A stretch of 64,000 nucleotides of DNA from the NCBI GenBank assembly GCA_013399855.1, contig VXAY01002209.1:118414-182413 (forward strand), in the 5' to 3' direction. The notes below the pieces were generated by a model. That model worked only from the letters and a program-made list of their open reading frames with translations, searched no databases and had not been told where the DNA came from. Each line of letters opens with the position of its first letter. Positions within the stretch are counted from its first letter, which is position 1. This stretch comes from Oxyruncus cristatus (lineage: Eukaryota; Chordata; Aves; Passeriformes; Cotingidae). This document shows positions 49,171 to 62,719 of this stretch, piece after piece. The position numbers and the translations under genes were made by a program.

Positions 49171-49716
49171 TTGTTTAAGGGAAGTGGAAAATGCAGAGAC
49201 TTAACAACTAACTAATAGGTTTTTCAACACAACAAAAACAAAGGAAACGAAGAGATTTCTATGTTGGATCGTCAATTTTGCATCCTGGAGAACATACTGG
49301 CTAAGTACTGGAAGCTGTGAGAAGCCAATTCTGTATGCTTCCAGCCAGAACCTAGCTCGAGCCCTGAATACAGCATGTCATTATGATTAATTATGGGTAA
49401 TGAGTGTTTTATGAACCTAAGAAAGAAAAGCATTTATTTTTCTGGTATTATGGTGGTAGAGTCTTGTTTTGTTTAAAGCTGGGATTGCAAAGCCAAACAG
49501 ATGATGAAACCCCTTTATTAGCTCTTTTGTTTTGCTCTAGACTGTTTACTAGACTTACAGGGCCAAATCCCCATCACACAGCAGCTCTGCCAGGGCAAGA
49601 GACAACGATTCAGTTCAGGAGCTCTGGGATTTTGTTTTTTTTGCCTTTTGTTCTGTTTCATTCATTTTCTGTGTCGGAAACCCCATAGACCTATGCTGAT
49701 CAACAAGCGTAAGAGG

Positions 49717-49737
49717 CTTGGGATAGCCTATCCCAAG
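49717..49737. repeat. perfect 10-bp palindrome arms with 1-nt centre
   Basis: CTTGGGATAG (49717-49726) and CTATCCCAAG (49728-49737) are exact reverse complements. The TTGGGA half-sites resemble Ikaros-family cores. Confidence 0.9.
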
Positions 49738-50139
49738 AATGGTCTGCCTCCGGGAGTTTATTAGCTGTGGGGCCTGACTTGAAGCCTGCTGGAACCTCCA
49801 GGAATATTTCTCTTCATTTTTGCAAGCCCTCAGACCAGGCCCTTGGGGGTTTCTCTAGGAACCTGCAGCTCAGGATGATAAAAGCTTGCGAGCAGTGATT
49901 GTCACAGGGCTGTGACAAAGGCCCTGTGCAAGCGATCCTGCCTTGAACTGACACCCTGTGGCAATGCCACCCAACACGGTCAGTCTGAGGCACACCTCTC
50001 ATTGCAAGGTCGAGGTGTTTTCCATCGCTTCAGGATCTCCATGCTCCCCAGACTGGAGTCCATGTTACATCAGCAATGTGCTCAGTGCTGGCTTCATCCA
50101 CAGACGTATTCTCTTAGATGGGCAGCAGAAGAGTGGATG

Positions 50140-50560
50140 TAAAGGGACCCTTTGCCTCGCCCCTTTGTTTTAGGGGTCTGGGGACAGGAGGGCAGGATAA
50201 GGGCTTTTGGCGCTATTGGTCCCTAAGTTTTAAAGAGGGGTTAAAAAGATATAGGGGCAACAACGGTGGAAAGAGAGAAACACAGTAGCAAGAAGGGATC
50301 AGTGAGCGACAGCCCTGGTGTCCGGCTGTTCTCCAGCGCGCCAGGAGGTGGTGCAAAGCCCCTGCTCATCCCACGGATAGGAGACAAATCTCGCTCTTCC
50401 AGGGACAGCTCTCCAACTTGTATTACCCGGGAAAATACCAGAGGTTTCACCCTCCCCAGCATGCTTCTGTAACTCTGGTCTTTTGGTGTGTGCTCAAGGC
50501 TGGCAATACTAACTGTGCGAAAGGGAGCAAACGCAGGGGAACTTTATACTGCGAACTGCT
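50140..50560. promoter_or_regulatory. moderate CpG cluster
   Basis: Roughly a dozen or more CpGs lie over 420 bp (for example GGCGCTATT, GAGCGAC, GTCCGGC, AGCGCGCC, CTCGCTC, CCCGGG, GTGCGAA), within DNA that turns very AT-rich just downstream. No coding frame is convincing. It could be an orphan CpG-rich promoter or enhancer. Confidence 0.28.
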
Positions 50561-50914
50561 ATTATCATGCTGCAATAATGGTGATAAAATAAAGGTATTA
50601 CCGAATGACTTCTAAAGTATTCTATTTCTAGGACAAGTGATTCTTGCTGTGCAGAATTCAGACAAAAATGTGATCATATTTTAGATTCTTTGTGCTTGCT
50701 TTTCTTCCATTTTGTGCGATTTATTTCTTCTTTGTTTTCTAAACTTTTTCATAAAATAATACTAAAAATTAACTAATAAGAGTAAAAATAAATAGATTCT
50801 AATAAGCCATTGCATCCTTGTGTGACAATTTAAAAAAAATTAAAAGCTCTGTCATGAAATTGTGTTATCAGTTATCTCTCACTCAAAACAGGGACCACTA
50901 AATAGTTTCGCTTT

Positions 50915-50950
50915 CTCCTTACTAATATAGTGTACATTAGTAATAAGGAG
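50915..50950. repeat. imperfect inverted repeat
   Basis: CTCCTT-A-CTAAT pairs with ATTAG-TAAT-AAGGAG around a central segment containing TGTAC. The arms differ by a 3-nt insertion. Confidence 0.75.
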
Positions 50951-51253
50951 TTTTAAATATACTGAATGGCCTTTGGTGGTAATTTAACAAAACAAGTAAT
51001 TTACCTTTGTGACAAAACTGTGTAAAACATGGCTTGATTGCTGAATTACTGAAACATTAGAAAAATAAACTCATGAGTTTCAGATAAACCGAAGGTTTTA
51101 TTTCGTTTTAAAAATCTCAGTGTGTTATTACAAAGCTGTCATTTGACAACTCTAATTTTACATTGTGAAAAAAATAGGCATATAGACATGAGTTCCACTT
51201 ATCAGAAAATAAAAAATAGACTCAGTTTATTGTTCTTAACATTACAGATGTTA

Positions 51254-51340
51254 TGGGTGGGGTTTTTGTTTGTTTGGGTTTGGGGTTTTTTTTTGTTTGT
51301 TTGTTTGTGGGGTTTTTTTGGGGGGGGATTGTTTTGTTTT
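51254..51340 (+). repeat. second G/T-only low-complexity tract
   Basis: An 87-bp tract of T and G with TTTG units and a run of eight or more G, similar in style to that at 2164-2375. Confidence 0.9.
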
Positions 51341-54300
51341 AAGAAGAACAAGACTTTGTAAAAAAACCACTTATTTAAGCTTCTCAGTTGGCAGTGATTA
51401 GCAAAACCTATTGTGGGATAGTTTAGACTGCCAGTATACAAAAAGCAGTATATTTCAACATACTTCTCCGGAACAAAATGAAAAATTGTCTTTTTATAAT
51501 ATTTTGTTTTGACTCCTTTAACCTTTTTCCCCTCCTGGCTAACAAACACTTTTTTTCAGGCAAATGTTACATATGTTCCAGGTACGGAAACTTGCATTGC
51601 TTTTATGAATGCAGACTTCTTCAGGCAGTATGCATATATATATTGTTGTAAGAAGCATATCTCTATTCAACATGTTATTAAACAATCTTTTTAAAGGTAT
51701 GGGGGAATTATGTTGTATAAGGATTAAAAGAAACTATAGGATTAAAATTGTGCTAAATTCTTTGCTTTTTAGAAATCTGAGAAATGTTGGATAGGTTTTT
51801 TAATCCCTACCTTAATAATAACCACACATATACCTACTTATTTTCCATTTTGCCTTGAAGGTCTCACTTTGGAAGTGAGGGGTTAGGGAGGAAGAACAGT
51901 GGAGAGCTGTAAATGTAAATATCCAGAGCATTATCCAAACCACTCAATAGATATTATTTTAAATTTCAGGTAAAAAAGCTTTTAGATGGTTTTATCAGAA
52001 ACATCACTGCAGTCAGTGGAGCTACGTTGGCTTGTATCAGGCTATTGTTTTGACTCTGATTTTAAGTGTAAGTGCTTTCCTACAAACCTTTAAAAGTTCA
52101 GCTTTGCTCAATCAAGAAAATTAATGCTTTGAACTGTGAATTAGAGTATTAAAAAGACATTTCAGAAGATAGCCAGATTGTCTGTTCTTGCTAATTTAAC
52201 TTTCTCTTATTATCTTTAGAGAATGTTGTCTTTTGAGCGTGGTGATGCACCAACTTTTATACCATCATTAAGGATCATGGTTTATTGGATTTCATCTGAC
52301 TACTCAAGCAAAGATTTGTTTAGTGACACTCTTAAATACAAGATTGTGCCACAAATGTCAGAAATGCTGTTTGAAAGTTTATGAGTAAAAACTTGTACTA
52401 TAAAGAGGACCTGGAAAGGAATGAAAATATAACAGTTTTACATGAACTTTTTCTGGGGTGCCATTGGACAGCTATTTGGCTCTTGGGATTTTTACAAGAT
52501 TATTATGTGATAGTAACAGAATTTATAATTAAGTTTAGGAAAAACATGCATAAAGTAGGAATATAGCTCCAGCACTGAGGATGCAGGTGTATATCTATCA
52601 CCCTTAAACAATCATTTTCTTTGACAGCTCTTGATAGGAAAAATTGAATGTACAATATTCTAACATCACAATGACTTTATCTGGCTTTTCATGTTTTTAA
52701 GATAGTGGGAAGTTTCCTGTTTCATTCCTTTTCTTTAGATTTTTTTTTACTTTTGTTTATCTGATCAAAAAAAAAAAGACGGAGAAACTGCATTTTGCAC
52801 TTTTTTATAACCATTGCTGAAAATCTATCACAGCTACCAAGGAAAGCTAAAGAAAACCAGAAACAGAAAGACTATTATTTATAGCTAGAAAGATACAGTA
52901 TGGCACCATATGGTAGAATTTATCAAATTCTTTCCTTTCTCATGCAGGACGAATAGGGACTGTAGACAGTTCCCTCTTGCAGCCCTTGCTTTGCTGGGCA
53001 CTCATTCATTTAGGCTGTGGGCTGGATCCTGCTTGGCCTGCAGCTTTTACACCCACAAATTCAGTTCTGAGGGCACGGTGAGCAGGGTTTGGCTCCCCGT
53101 GTTTATTTCTTCCCTCTGCAAACGCAGTTTTGCTCGGAATGCTGTTTGCATTTCAATCAACTAGAACAAGAGGACGGATAAATTAATGCCTGACTTAGCT
53201 CTTCACGTCTGATTCTGAAATGTAACAGTAGTCTGGCGAGGGTTTGAGTTTGCAGGGTGACACTTACCAGGTGTAAGGTGCTGTAAGGTTAAGAAGCATC
53301 AAACCTATAATAACAGTCTGACTTCCTCTTCATTTTGTCTCCTTTTGTGTTACATACTAGGGCAAGGAAGGTCTGCCAATCACTATCATTTCTTTTTCTT
53401 GTTCTGTAAAGACTGGGTCGTCACAGCAACAGGCCTGTGACAGGCTGGTATCCATTTAGAGCTCCAGGGGGGTCCTAATAGGATTGAACCAAAAGATCAA
53501 GTGAATAGCTTCCTATTTTAGATTTGTAATAACTCTGAACTGCTTGCATATACATGGACCTTACAGTGTTTTGAGGAGACTCTTTACCAGAGAAAAGATC
53601 TGTCTGTTTCTAAGAGCGCTGTACTTTGGAAAGGATGCCCCTTAACCTACTCCATCTGTAGAAAAATGAGGGGGAAGAAAAAAAACGAAACCCAAACCAA
53701 ATTAAGCCCACTTCTCTTTCTCCTGCACACATGAAATTGGAAGGTGTCATTTCCTTTCATTAATTCATTTTACCAGATCAAAGTAAATAGTCTGTTTATG
53801 GAGAACAAAGAAGCCCCTTTTTGGTATTCTGCTGAAGTCGCTATCAGATTCAGAAGTTTACTCATCTTTCTGAAATCTGGCAAGGCTGCATGCTGCCGAG
53901 ATTACAGCCAAACAGCTCATGCAAAACGGGCAAATGAATTCCATGCAAAACAAATTCTATCAGAGAAAGAATTAGGAGGAGGCATTTTGTTGATTTGGGA
54001 GACTCTCAAGAGGCCGGGGTTTTCATTCAGCTTGCAGAGGGGTCTTTGGTAAACCCACAATACTCAGCATGCAGACGAAGGACCACTGGGGGAGGGAGGA
54101 GCTGTATTTTGTCAAAGTTATTTTCACCAATTATGAAATCTGTCAGGAAATAGATGTTTCATATGTTTCATTCCCATCGAGGTTATTATATCTATTGTTT
54201 ATTAGGAACAGTGCTTTATGTGGAACTTCTTGTAGGGCAAGATCCCAGGAGTAAACATGTCAAGATCTAGCTCTGGAAATTATAAAATATATTTTTAAAG

Positions 54301-55520
54301 AGGACTAAGTTTGTGTAGCTACCCAATTTGCTGAAAGTAGGGCTTCTGAAGCTTCTGAAGTGTCTCATTCTCAGAGGGTGGTACTATCACATTGCAGGTG
54401 GGACTGTCATATGAGCTGTGCTGGTTTTGGTGTCTCCTCTCACAGCACTGAGAGTTAACTCCAAGCCAGGTTACACTCGCGTTTGGAAGATCCCTAATGC
54501 TGCCTGGCCAGGATGCCTTGCTCTGGAGATGTTGCCTTTGGCTCCTCCACCCTTCCCTGGAAAATATTTTGGTTTTAGCCACAGAACGCCTTCATCATCT
54601 TAAAACCAGTACTAAACTCTTCCAAGGGAGTCTTCCATTTTTCAGATAACCTGCATTTCTGTACTAAAAGTGCAAGATTCACACATGCCAAGAAATACTC
54701 ACAATGACAGTGTCTAGATAAGTAAATTCTTCTATTTTCTGTATAGGATCTTGGCACATACATACTTTCCTGGCACTTTTATCAATACAAATTTTGAAGA
54801 GGATTTTGCATAATTAGGGACCCAAAGGCACTCAGTTAATTAGAATTAGGGGCATCCCTCTGTGAGAAAGGATTAGGCAGGTAAAAGACTAGGTCTGTGA
54901 TCCGTCACCTTATAGGGACAATGGCAAAAATGCAGTTCATTGGTTCAGACCTCATGTGTGGGGTTGAGATACATGACAATGAGCACCCAGATGAAGGGAG
55001 CTGCAGGAGGGACATATAGCAAAACCCAGAGACATCTGGAATGGGCTTTGAATGCCCTCACCCAAAATTTATCAAATTTCCTTTTTGCATTCAGCCAAAT
55101 CAAAAGAAAGACATGCTAATCAGGTTTTTATAAAGGTCTTTACAAGCATTTCTGTTAATTTTTATTTAGATTTCCTGGAGAATACAGTGTAACATGTTCT
55201 GAAACACTGGAACAAATTTTGATGTTATATATGCAGTTTTTATTATGAATTTTGTGAGTTTTTTGATGAAGACTTTTGGCATGCTTTCTATAATTCAAGA
55301 AAAGGAGGATATTTTCTCTTTGCTACACCTTTCTTTTGAAAAAACTCTGTCATGAACAGAGTCATTCTGGCAAAACAAGTCTTAAAGGATCTTCTTAACA
55401 GAATGCAAGGAACATCCTCACTTGCCTGTAAGGTCTGACGTTTTGATGAAATTATCTTATAGGCTTTGAATGTTGCCTTCCAGTTGCAAAAGAGGCAGAA
55501 AATCTTTAGGACAAAGAAGA

Positions 55521-55575
55521 TACTAATCATGTTACAATCCCACACTTTGTTGCTAATCATGTTGAAATTCCACTA
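55521..55575 (+). repeat. imperfect 30-bp tandem pair
   Basis: CTAATCATGTT recurs exactly at 55523 and 55553, and the next 10 bases are also similar (ACAATCCCAC versus GAAATTCCAC). Confidence 0.75.
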
Positions 55576-55791
55576 TAATTTTAAAATTTTAAAGTCTGAA
55601 ATTTACATACGCAAGAAAAAGGAAAAAGATCAAGGCAAATCTTCCCCTTTACCCCCATTTCACTTCTTCCATTCAGCCAGGTCTACTGGCTTGATGTTGT
55701 CGCTGAAGAAGCAAGTTTTGTTTCCTGGTGCCATTTATCCCAGATTGGTTTTCCATACATGTTGGAAGCACTATGCTATGTCACAGAAGCA

Positions 55792-55850
55792 TCCCCCCCC
55801 CAAAAAATAACAAATCGTTACCTTTTTTTGTTTGTTTGTTTTGCTTATTT
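55792..55850 (+). repeat. poly(C)/poly(A) and TTTG low-complexity patch
   Basis: A run of nine C then A6, followed 20 nt later by T7 and TTTG units. Confidence 0.85.
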
Positions 55851-58142
55851 AAACATAAGTCTCACTTGGTTGCAGCAGATGGTGAGGCCATGGTCACTGC
55901 TGTAAGGACGCTTGATAAATTATAGTTTGATTTAGAAAAGGAGCTCTGAACCTGATATGTTGATTTGGAACTTTTTTCTTCCCCCTAACTTTCAGGCTTC
56001 AGAAAAGAGCTGCAAGTTTAACCTGATGAAACCCCTTTTGTTTAGAGGATTATTTGGTCCATTTCCATGGAGAAGCTCGCTGGCAGTGCTGAGGCCTGAC
56101 CTGACATGCAACCGCAGTGAGAACCTGTCTGTCTGCTTGGGGATTTGTTCTTCGATCTTCATCCACAGAAGAAAAAACTACTGGGCTTTAAGATATATTT
56201 ATAATGTTAACTTTTTCAGTGTATGAGCAAGACAGTGCTTTGCATGGGTTTTTGCAAATGAAGAGTTGACTCAGGGTAAAGCCTGCATGTTTAAGGGTTC
56301 TGACTCTCATGGCTATTTCTACCTCTTGCAGGACTAAACTTTTCACCACTAGTTTCCACATAAGGCTCTTCAGCAGTTCGATGTCTCTGATAAAATGTTT
56401 CAAGAAGAACCTCAAGTAAACAGGGTGTGATAAAGGTGTCTCTCCTCACTCTCTTCCCTTCTCCAAGGTTGCAGTCCTGACTCCTGTTAGACAAAGACCC
56501 TTTCCGTGAGGAAAACAAATATTTTATTTAACCACGATATCTGATGCGTGTTCTCCTTTGTCCTGATCTAGACTAAGCTGTCCAGGTCAGGAATGGTCAC
56601 CTTTGCTATTACTCTGTAACCTGTCTGCAGAAGAGAATTACTTTTTGGTTTATGTTGTACAGCACCTGGCTCCTGGCACAGTGCTAGTACAAATAATAAT
56701 AATGTACAGTATCTGGCACAGCAACACCTTATGCTCTCCATATGTGGCACTGCCATAAATGTGATAGTGTAATACCTCCAGTCAACACACAGAATTACCT
56801 CTTACTGAAACTAAATGGATGTGGGTGCTCTTGATGATAAATCTGCCCACCCCAGTTCATGCTTTTCTTTATGCAGTTAGCTGGAGTGAGGGATGGGATT
56901 TTTTTTTCTGACAAAGTACCCACTTTTCAGCTACAAGCACAAGAAGATACTTCCCAAGGACTCGTCTGACCATGACGTGGCAGAGCTGCATGATGGATCT
57001 CCTGGGTCTGCCTTGGCCCTGCATCTGGATGTGGCACTTTATTTCAGCCCAGCTTGGAGCAAAGGCTCCACCACGCTCCCCTTGTAAAGGCTGCACTCTC
57101 TGTCCTGTGATGCTTCTTCATCTGCAAGGTTTGGACAAGAAAGATTGAATTCAAGAGGAGACTCCTGAGAGAAGCTCTGGCATGGAGGAATCTCTCCGTG
57201 AAAGGGATAAAAACTACTAGGCTGTCAGAATGCAAGGAAAAGGGCACTTAAAAGTTAGAATAAGCAGGAGGAATTAGAATCAGTAGTTCTCCAGCCTGAC
57301 TTGGATGCAGCTCAGCCTGTCCTCCCCACCAGTACTCCCAGTGCGTGGGTCAGCAGTGCTGTCATGACCCCGTGCCCCTCACAGCCCTGGCACCCCCAGT
57401 GTCCATCTCGTGTCCTGCCCAGCCCCTTCACACTGCACAGAGGGCCTGCCTGCTCGACTCCTGGCTCCCCCCTCTGTGAGGTGAACAGCTGCATGGGGAT
57501 ATTAGTCCAAAAAGTAAGTGCTGAGGGAACAGGAATCATGGGGACGTCCTGAGGCATTTCATGGGCACTAGCCTGGTTCATCCACCTGAGAGACCCCTTT
57601 CCTGAGCAGCAAGTACTGGCTGCCTCTAACTTTGTGCTGCTCCCTCCCTATTCTTGACACAAGTTATATCATATTGGTGACTCTCACAAGTATGACATTA
57701 TTTATATAATTTATGTTTGTAGTATACCAGTGTGGCAGAGATGAGTGAATCCATTATTGTGGTGAAATTCTGTTTTTCCAGCCCTGTTAGAAAGTTTGGA
57801 CTCTTCTCTTTTCCTTGAAGGCCCAAAGGGCTTCAGCTCCATTAATATTGAAATATCTTGAGTTGCTTTGTCTGACTACAGACCACAGCAATAAGCCTCA
57901 GGTCTGCCAAACTTCTAAAGGAGTTACATCTTCAGGAAAGCTCAAGAGCCTTCAGAGGGAGAAGGGAAGAGCAAGAAGTGGGAGGCTGGATCTTGTGCAC
58001 CTTTTTTTCTCTCAGCTAGTTTTGCGGGTGCTTATTTACACTAACTTTCACCAGAGAAAGTCAGTCTGTGGCATGGGAGGCTGTGAATTTTACATAACTT
58101 CTCTGCACCAATTTCCAACTGCATATTCTTTCAGAGTGCCTC

Positions 58143-58170
58143 AAAAAAAAAAAACAAACCAAAAAAAAAA
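58143..58170 (+). repeat. A-rich tract
   Basis: A12, a short CAAACC spacer, then A10. No retroposed body is recognisable upstream. Confidence 0.9.
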
Positions 58171-61100
58171 CCACCCACATAACAATACTCTTCTTTAAAA
58201 GTGTAAATTCAGAGCATTACTGTGGAAAAGCATGTGGCTTGGCTTACTGCACAGCAAATTTCCCACATAGGCAAGCCCTCTGTCTGAGAGAAAGAAGACA
58301 ATTGGGGCATAAATCTTTTAGATGTGTAAAATGATAGCTGTCTTGGCAATGGCAGATCTGATAAAGTGTACTCCACCTGGTGTGGAAAGGCAGCATATGG
58401 CCACAGTAATCTGTAGTTCAATCAGAAATGCAAGGATTTAAGTCCTAGCCTGGAAGGATTTCTTGTCACTGTCTCTCCTCAGCCCTGTCTGCAGATAAGT
58501 CTGTTCATGTGGCGTGAGGCAAAGAAAGGGGACGTTGTTTGGTAGTTGTGCTCTGGGTATGTTGGGCTTGTCTGAACTTCATAGAAATTCTCTTCTGGAT
58601 CTTCTGTGCTGTGGGGAAACCTGAGCACAGTTTCCCATCTACAGCACATCTCCCAGCTCTGCAGCATCTCCAAATGGGCATGCAAAAGCTTTTCTCTATA
58701 GAACTCACAACACTCATAAACACTTTTAATTACTGTTAACTGCTTAAAGGTGTAATTCTCTGTATTGCTAAGTCCAAGAATAATTATAGAGATTAAGTAC
58801 AGGGAATATCTGTATAGAGGAGGTAAATGCCTCCTCTAGCCTTTCTTCTCCTGGGAGGAAGAGCCTTGTATTGAGAAAGGTTCTGTGGGAATGTTCCACT
58901 CTGGTTTGTTTCATGTAGTTATAAACCTTTTCCATTTTGGCTTTGTGTAATTTTTCTTTTGATTAGACAAAGTATACTGAGCAATCCACAAGTTAGTATG
59001 AGACCGGAGTGTTTATATCAGGGGGAATTTCTCTTTCCCTAACTGTATTGAAAGGGTCTACCTAAGCTTCCATGTAAACCAGACACAGGCTGTGATTAAG
59101 TTCTGCTGAGCAAGATTGCATGTTCTTTTTGGGAATCTGAAAAGGTAATTTTAATGAAGTAAGGAAAATCTCTCTGAAATCAATACTGGAAATACAGGCT
59201 GACAGTTTTGTTATTCATTAACTTCTAGTTTAAAGGCTGTTTAAGAGTATTCCAGATACTTCCTAAAATTTGGGGAATCTATTGAAAAAGTTTAAGCTTC
59301 GTGTTCATGTTTAGTGAACCTTCAAATAATCTTAGATTAATATTTCTCAACACAGGGGTGACCTTCAGCAAAGAGCTACGTGCAGGATTAGGCTGTGGAT
59401 GTGCTCACTTTAACCCATGCCCCAGGTGCAGACACTTTACAGCTCAAAGCTTGACTTCTTCTGTGTCTTACTGTTCTTTCTTCTGGGACTGCTCTAAAGC
59501 TTAACTCATTGATTTTTAGAAGGATCTTAAATGGACTGTAGGTATATCTTCACATCTACTGCGTTTAATTCTGGGTTTTGTAAAGGTCCCATTGCCGTGG
59601 GAGTCAGTGCTGAAAGACTGACCAAGTTCTCTGCGCCTTTACTGGAGCAGAACTGTGCCAGCTCCAGCACATCTGTGGCTTCTGGATGCTTGAAGGCATC
59701 GCTCTCTGTTGCAAGGAAGAAAATAAATGATCTGTCAACAGCAGTGGTGGCACTTCACTGCAGTCTTTCTGCTGCTGAAATGAGTTGGGGGAGAAGCTGC
59801 CTTCCTCCCAAGTTGCTCCTCACCGTGTGACGTGGTGGGTGCATGTCTGTGTTATAAAGCCCAGTCTGGGGGCTCTGTGCAGCTGAACAAGGAGGGTCTC
59901 TGGTTCTCTCTTGTCCCTGTTCGGGTGCCAGTCCAGATGTGTCCATTTCTTATTGCAATATCTTAGAGCACAGGGACCCGCAGTACTACTGAGTGAAGTA
60001 CTCTGACAAGAAATGGGTCTTATGGGAGTGGACAAATCCATGCACCTCCCCTAAATTAAAAACAACAAACTAACAACCTCAATAAAGACTATTTTTGGCT
60101 GTAGTTTAAAGACAGCTGGAGACATTCTCTATGAAATCAGCTTCTGCATTTTTGAAAAGTATTAGGCCAAAGACAATCTTCTGTCACTACTACTTAATCT
60201 TAACCCTCCAAAGGTCATTCAGTGGTACCACTATGTTTTCGGCATGCCATTAGAAATGGAGAAAAAATGTTCTTATATGGTGATAGTATAATGAAACACA
60301 ACCTTCCACTGGCCAGGGACTCTCGAGGCAGAGATATGTGGGGGTTTTATAGTGTTTGTGAAGGATACTTTATGTTCTGTAACATATGGTATTGTTGTTA
60401 CTCTTTTGATTTGTAGTTTTGGGCAGACACATTCTCATAACCTTTGTGCGCCTTCGGCTTTGGAGGTCCTAAAGCTGCTATTGTTCAGTCAGTTTCCAAG
60501 CTCAAGAAGAATGTTTTCTTCATAAAGAACATGTTAAATATTACCAGAATTTCAGCATCAGTTTTATATTTCAGGCATATGATTTGGCATGTTCGATAGA
60601 TGACGGAACATAGCTTTTAAGTTATGATTTAATTTAGATTTTTTAAATTAAAAAAGCAGCTGTTTCTCTACATATGAAATATGAGTCCTCTGTAACTTCA
60701 CTTACATAAGCGTTGTTTTCAAGGTATAACATATTGGATAACCTAAGAGCAGAGTAAGGTCTGGATTCAGTATAAGATCTCTCTAGCTGCTTCCTACCAC
60801 TGAGTGAGTGCAAGGCTCGGGTAAGCTTGACAAATCATTGTCAGTGGCTTGTATAAAGTTTATTTCTCTCTCTTTTCAGTTATCATTCTTTTGCCAGACA
60901 TACCTGCCTTCTTAGCTGAGTTGAGCCTGAACACTGGTAATTAGATTTATGGGAATTATGGTGGTGGAACAAGTTTCAGTAATGGGCAAATGGAAAGATT
61001 GCAAAGGGGAAGGCAGATCTTTTGGATTATATGCCAAATACCACCTGTGCTGGCTGAAATTTTCCTGTGGAGACAGAGAGAGTGCAAGATAATTTAGAGT

Positions 61101-61181
61101 CTATTTTAAGAATGTAAGGAGACAGCGTGTGATATTGTGAAGAAGGTAAAATTCCCCTCATGTTTATGTGTGTTGCTGATA

Positions 61182-61197
61182 GTGTGGTAAACCACAC
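61182..61197. promoter_or_regulatory. palindromic RUNX-type site
   Basis: GTGTGGT and ACCACAC flank AA. Both arms hold the RUNX core TGTGGT/ACCACA. Function is unknown. Confidence 0.35.
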
Positions 61198-62575
61198 ACA
61201 ACATGGACTGAAGCATTATATACGGACTCCTTTACCGATGTCTTGATTTTTCAAATGACATAAAGCCCCGCTGGCTTTGCGCAGTCTTTGACGTTAGATT
61301 TCTTTCCTAAGATTTGTTGGACTTTTGTTTCCCGCTTTTTAATTTTTGCTTTCATGAACTTCTAAAAAACAATTAATGATTTAACTGCATAATATTCAAA
61401 GAATAATACAGGCAGGATATCCAAATGTGTGCCAGAAGCTATGTGCTGTGGACAGTGCAGAGCCTTTTGTGGGCATGAGAAGTCACTCTTCCAGGAGTAT
61501 GACAAAAGGAAATTACTTAGGACTGAGTTTTTCCACACGAAACTAAACAGCTGTAATTCTGATAATAAACAGCCACTAAACATTATTCTTGTCATTCAGT
61601 ATCTTTTTTGCTTACTGCTGTGCAGTCAGAAGCAGTCGTGGTGCAGCCAGGAACCAGCGCTTCAGGATTTCTGGACGGGAAGGGAAGGAGGTCGATTTTT
61701 CATGCACCTATCTGCTCTCAGGTTTTTACTCATGTCTCTTCTTGGGGCATCCTATGAAACAATGATAAAATCCACGTCCTTGACATTTCCTGCCCTTCAT
61801 TCCAGATACTGCACATCATTTATATGCAGTCCCACAATGCAGTAATTTTTCTAAGATACTGTGGGTAGCTGAAATATGTGGTACTACTTGTGTGAGGACG
61901 AAACTTTAGTTTAAAACTTAAGGCTGTGGGGTTTTTTATTTTAAATCAGATTCTCTCCATGTGCACCAGTCCTTAGGTTAGAGCTTCATGCACTGTTCCA
62001 GCCTCAGAGAGATCATGACCATTATTGCTGTGCCAGTATCAGTTGTGATGTTCTCTCATCCTTGCCTTCATAGTACAGTACCAAGGGAAGGCCTGTGGGA
62101 ATAATGAGTTGGGTAAATAGCCTTTTCCTATCCCTGCCTCCAAATTAAGTCAACAAATCAAAATATCCAGAATGACTTCCTGCAGTCTTTTTAAAATTCT
62201 TTCTTTCATGGAATTGCTTAAAGTTATTTTTTTGAGTGTAACAGCTTTAATATAAACTATTTTATTTTTTGGTTTTACTATTAAAATATCTTTAAAATAT
62301 TTCTTTAATAAAGTAGCTAATGCCATGAGATAAGGCAATCATTTGACAACAGCAGTTGTAATGTTTCACTTATCAAATATTTAAATAAAATATTTAGACA
62401 TTATTTGTCTATTCCACCTTGCTATGTTCAAATTATTTGCTGGATTTGACCTGAGTTTTCAAATATTTCTGTGTATTGTCACAACATGACATTTCCTGAT
62501 GATTATATTATTTTTTCTGAAAAATTTTACCCTGCTGTGTTGGAAATATCTTGTGTGACTGTAAAACACTGGCAG

Positions 62576-62719
62576 AAAGTGGATTCTGAAAGAAGAGCCC
62601 GATTAATTCTTCGCGTAAGGAATCTCCACCAAGAAATTCTGCTAAGAAAAGTGGAGCTGTTAATGCAAAGTCTTTCACCGGGAAAAGTTCGGGACAGAAT
62701 GAAAGCAATAAATCAGTGA
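62576..62719 (+). other. weak candidate terminal coding exon, unrecognised protein
   Basis: After a possible acceptor (CTGGCAG, poor pyrimidine tract) a 47-codon frame runs to TGA. It predicts a charged, helix-prone peptide with regular Leu/Ile spacing (NLHQEILLRKVELLMQSL around codons 16-33). It keeps CpGs (CTTCGCG, CACCGGG, GTTCGGG) unlike its AT-rich surroundings. I do not recognise the family and no partner exon is convincing. It may instead be a conserved non-coding element, a pseudogene scrap or chance. Confidence 0.13.

Larger units (their letters stand above)
47861..50130. other. intergenic DNA
   Basis: No gene is supported. It contains the E-box pair at 48521-48561, an ancient repeat-like core at 49118-49170 and a 21-bp palindrome at 49717-49737. 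Confidence 0.5.
50561..62400. other. AT-rich intergenic DNA
   Basis: No gene is supported. It holds an imperfect hairpin (50915-50950), a G/T tract (51254-51340), a poly(C)/A and TTTG patch (55792-55850), an A-rich tract (58143-58170), a two-unit 30-bp repeat (55521-55575) and a RUNX-type palindrome (61182-61197). The segments 53740-54050 and 56560-56760 are unique with weak conserved-element texture. The frame at 59531-59830 has no recognisable domain. Confidence 0.5.

Noticed and set aside
54342..54360. GCTTCTGAA tandem doublet
   Set aside because: Two 9-bp units are too few to call a repeat of interest.
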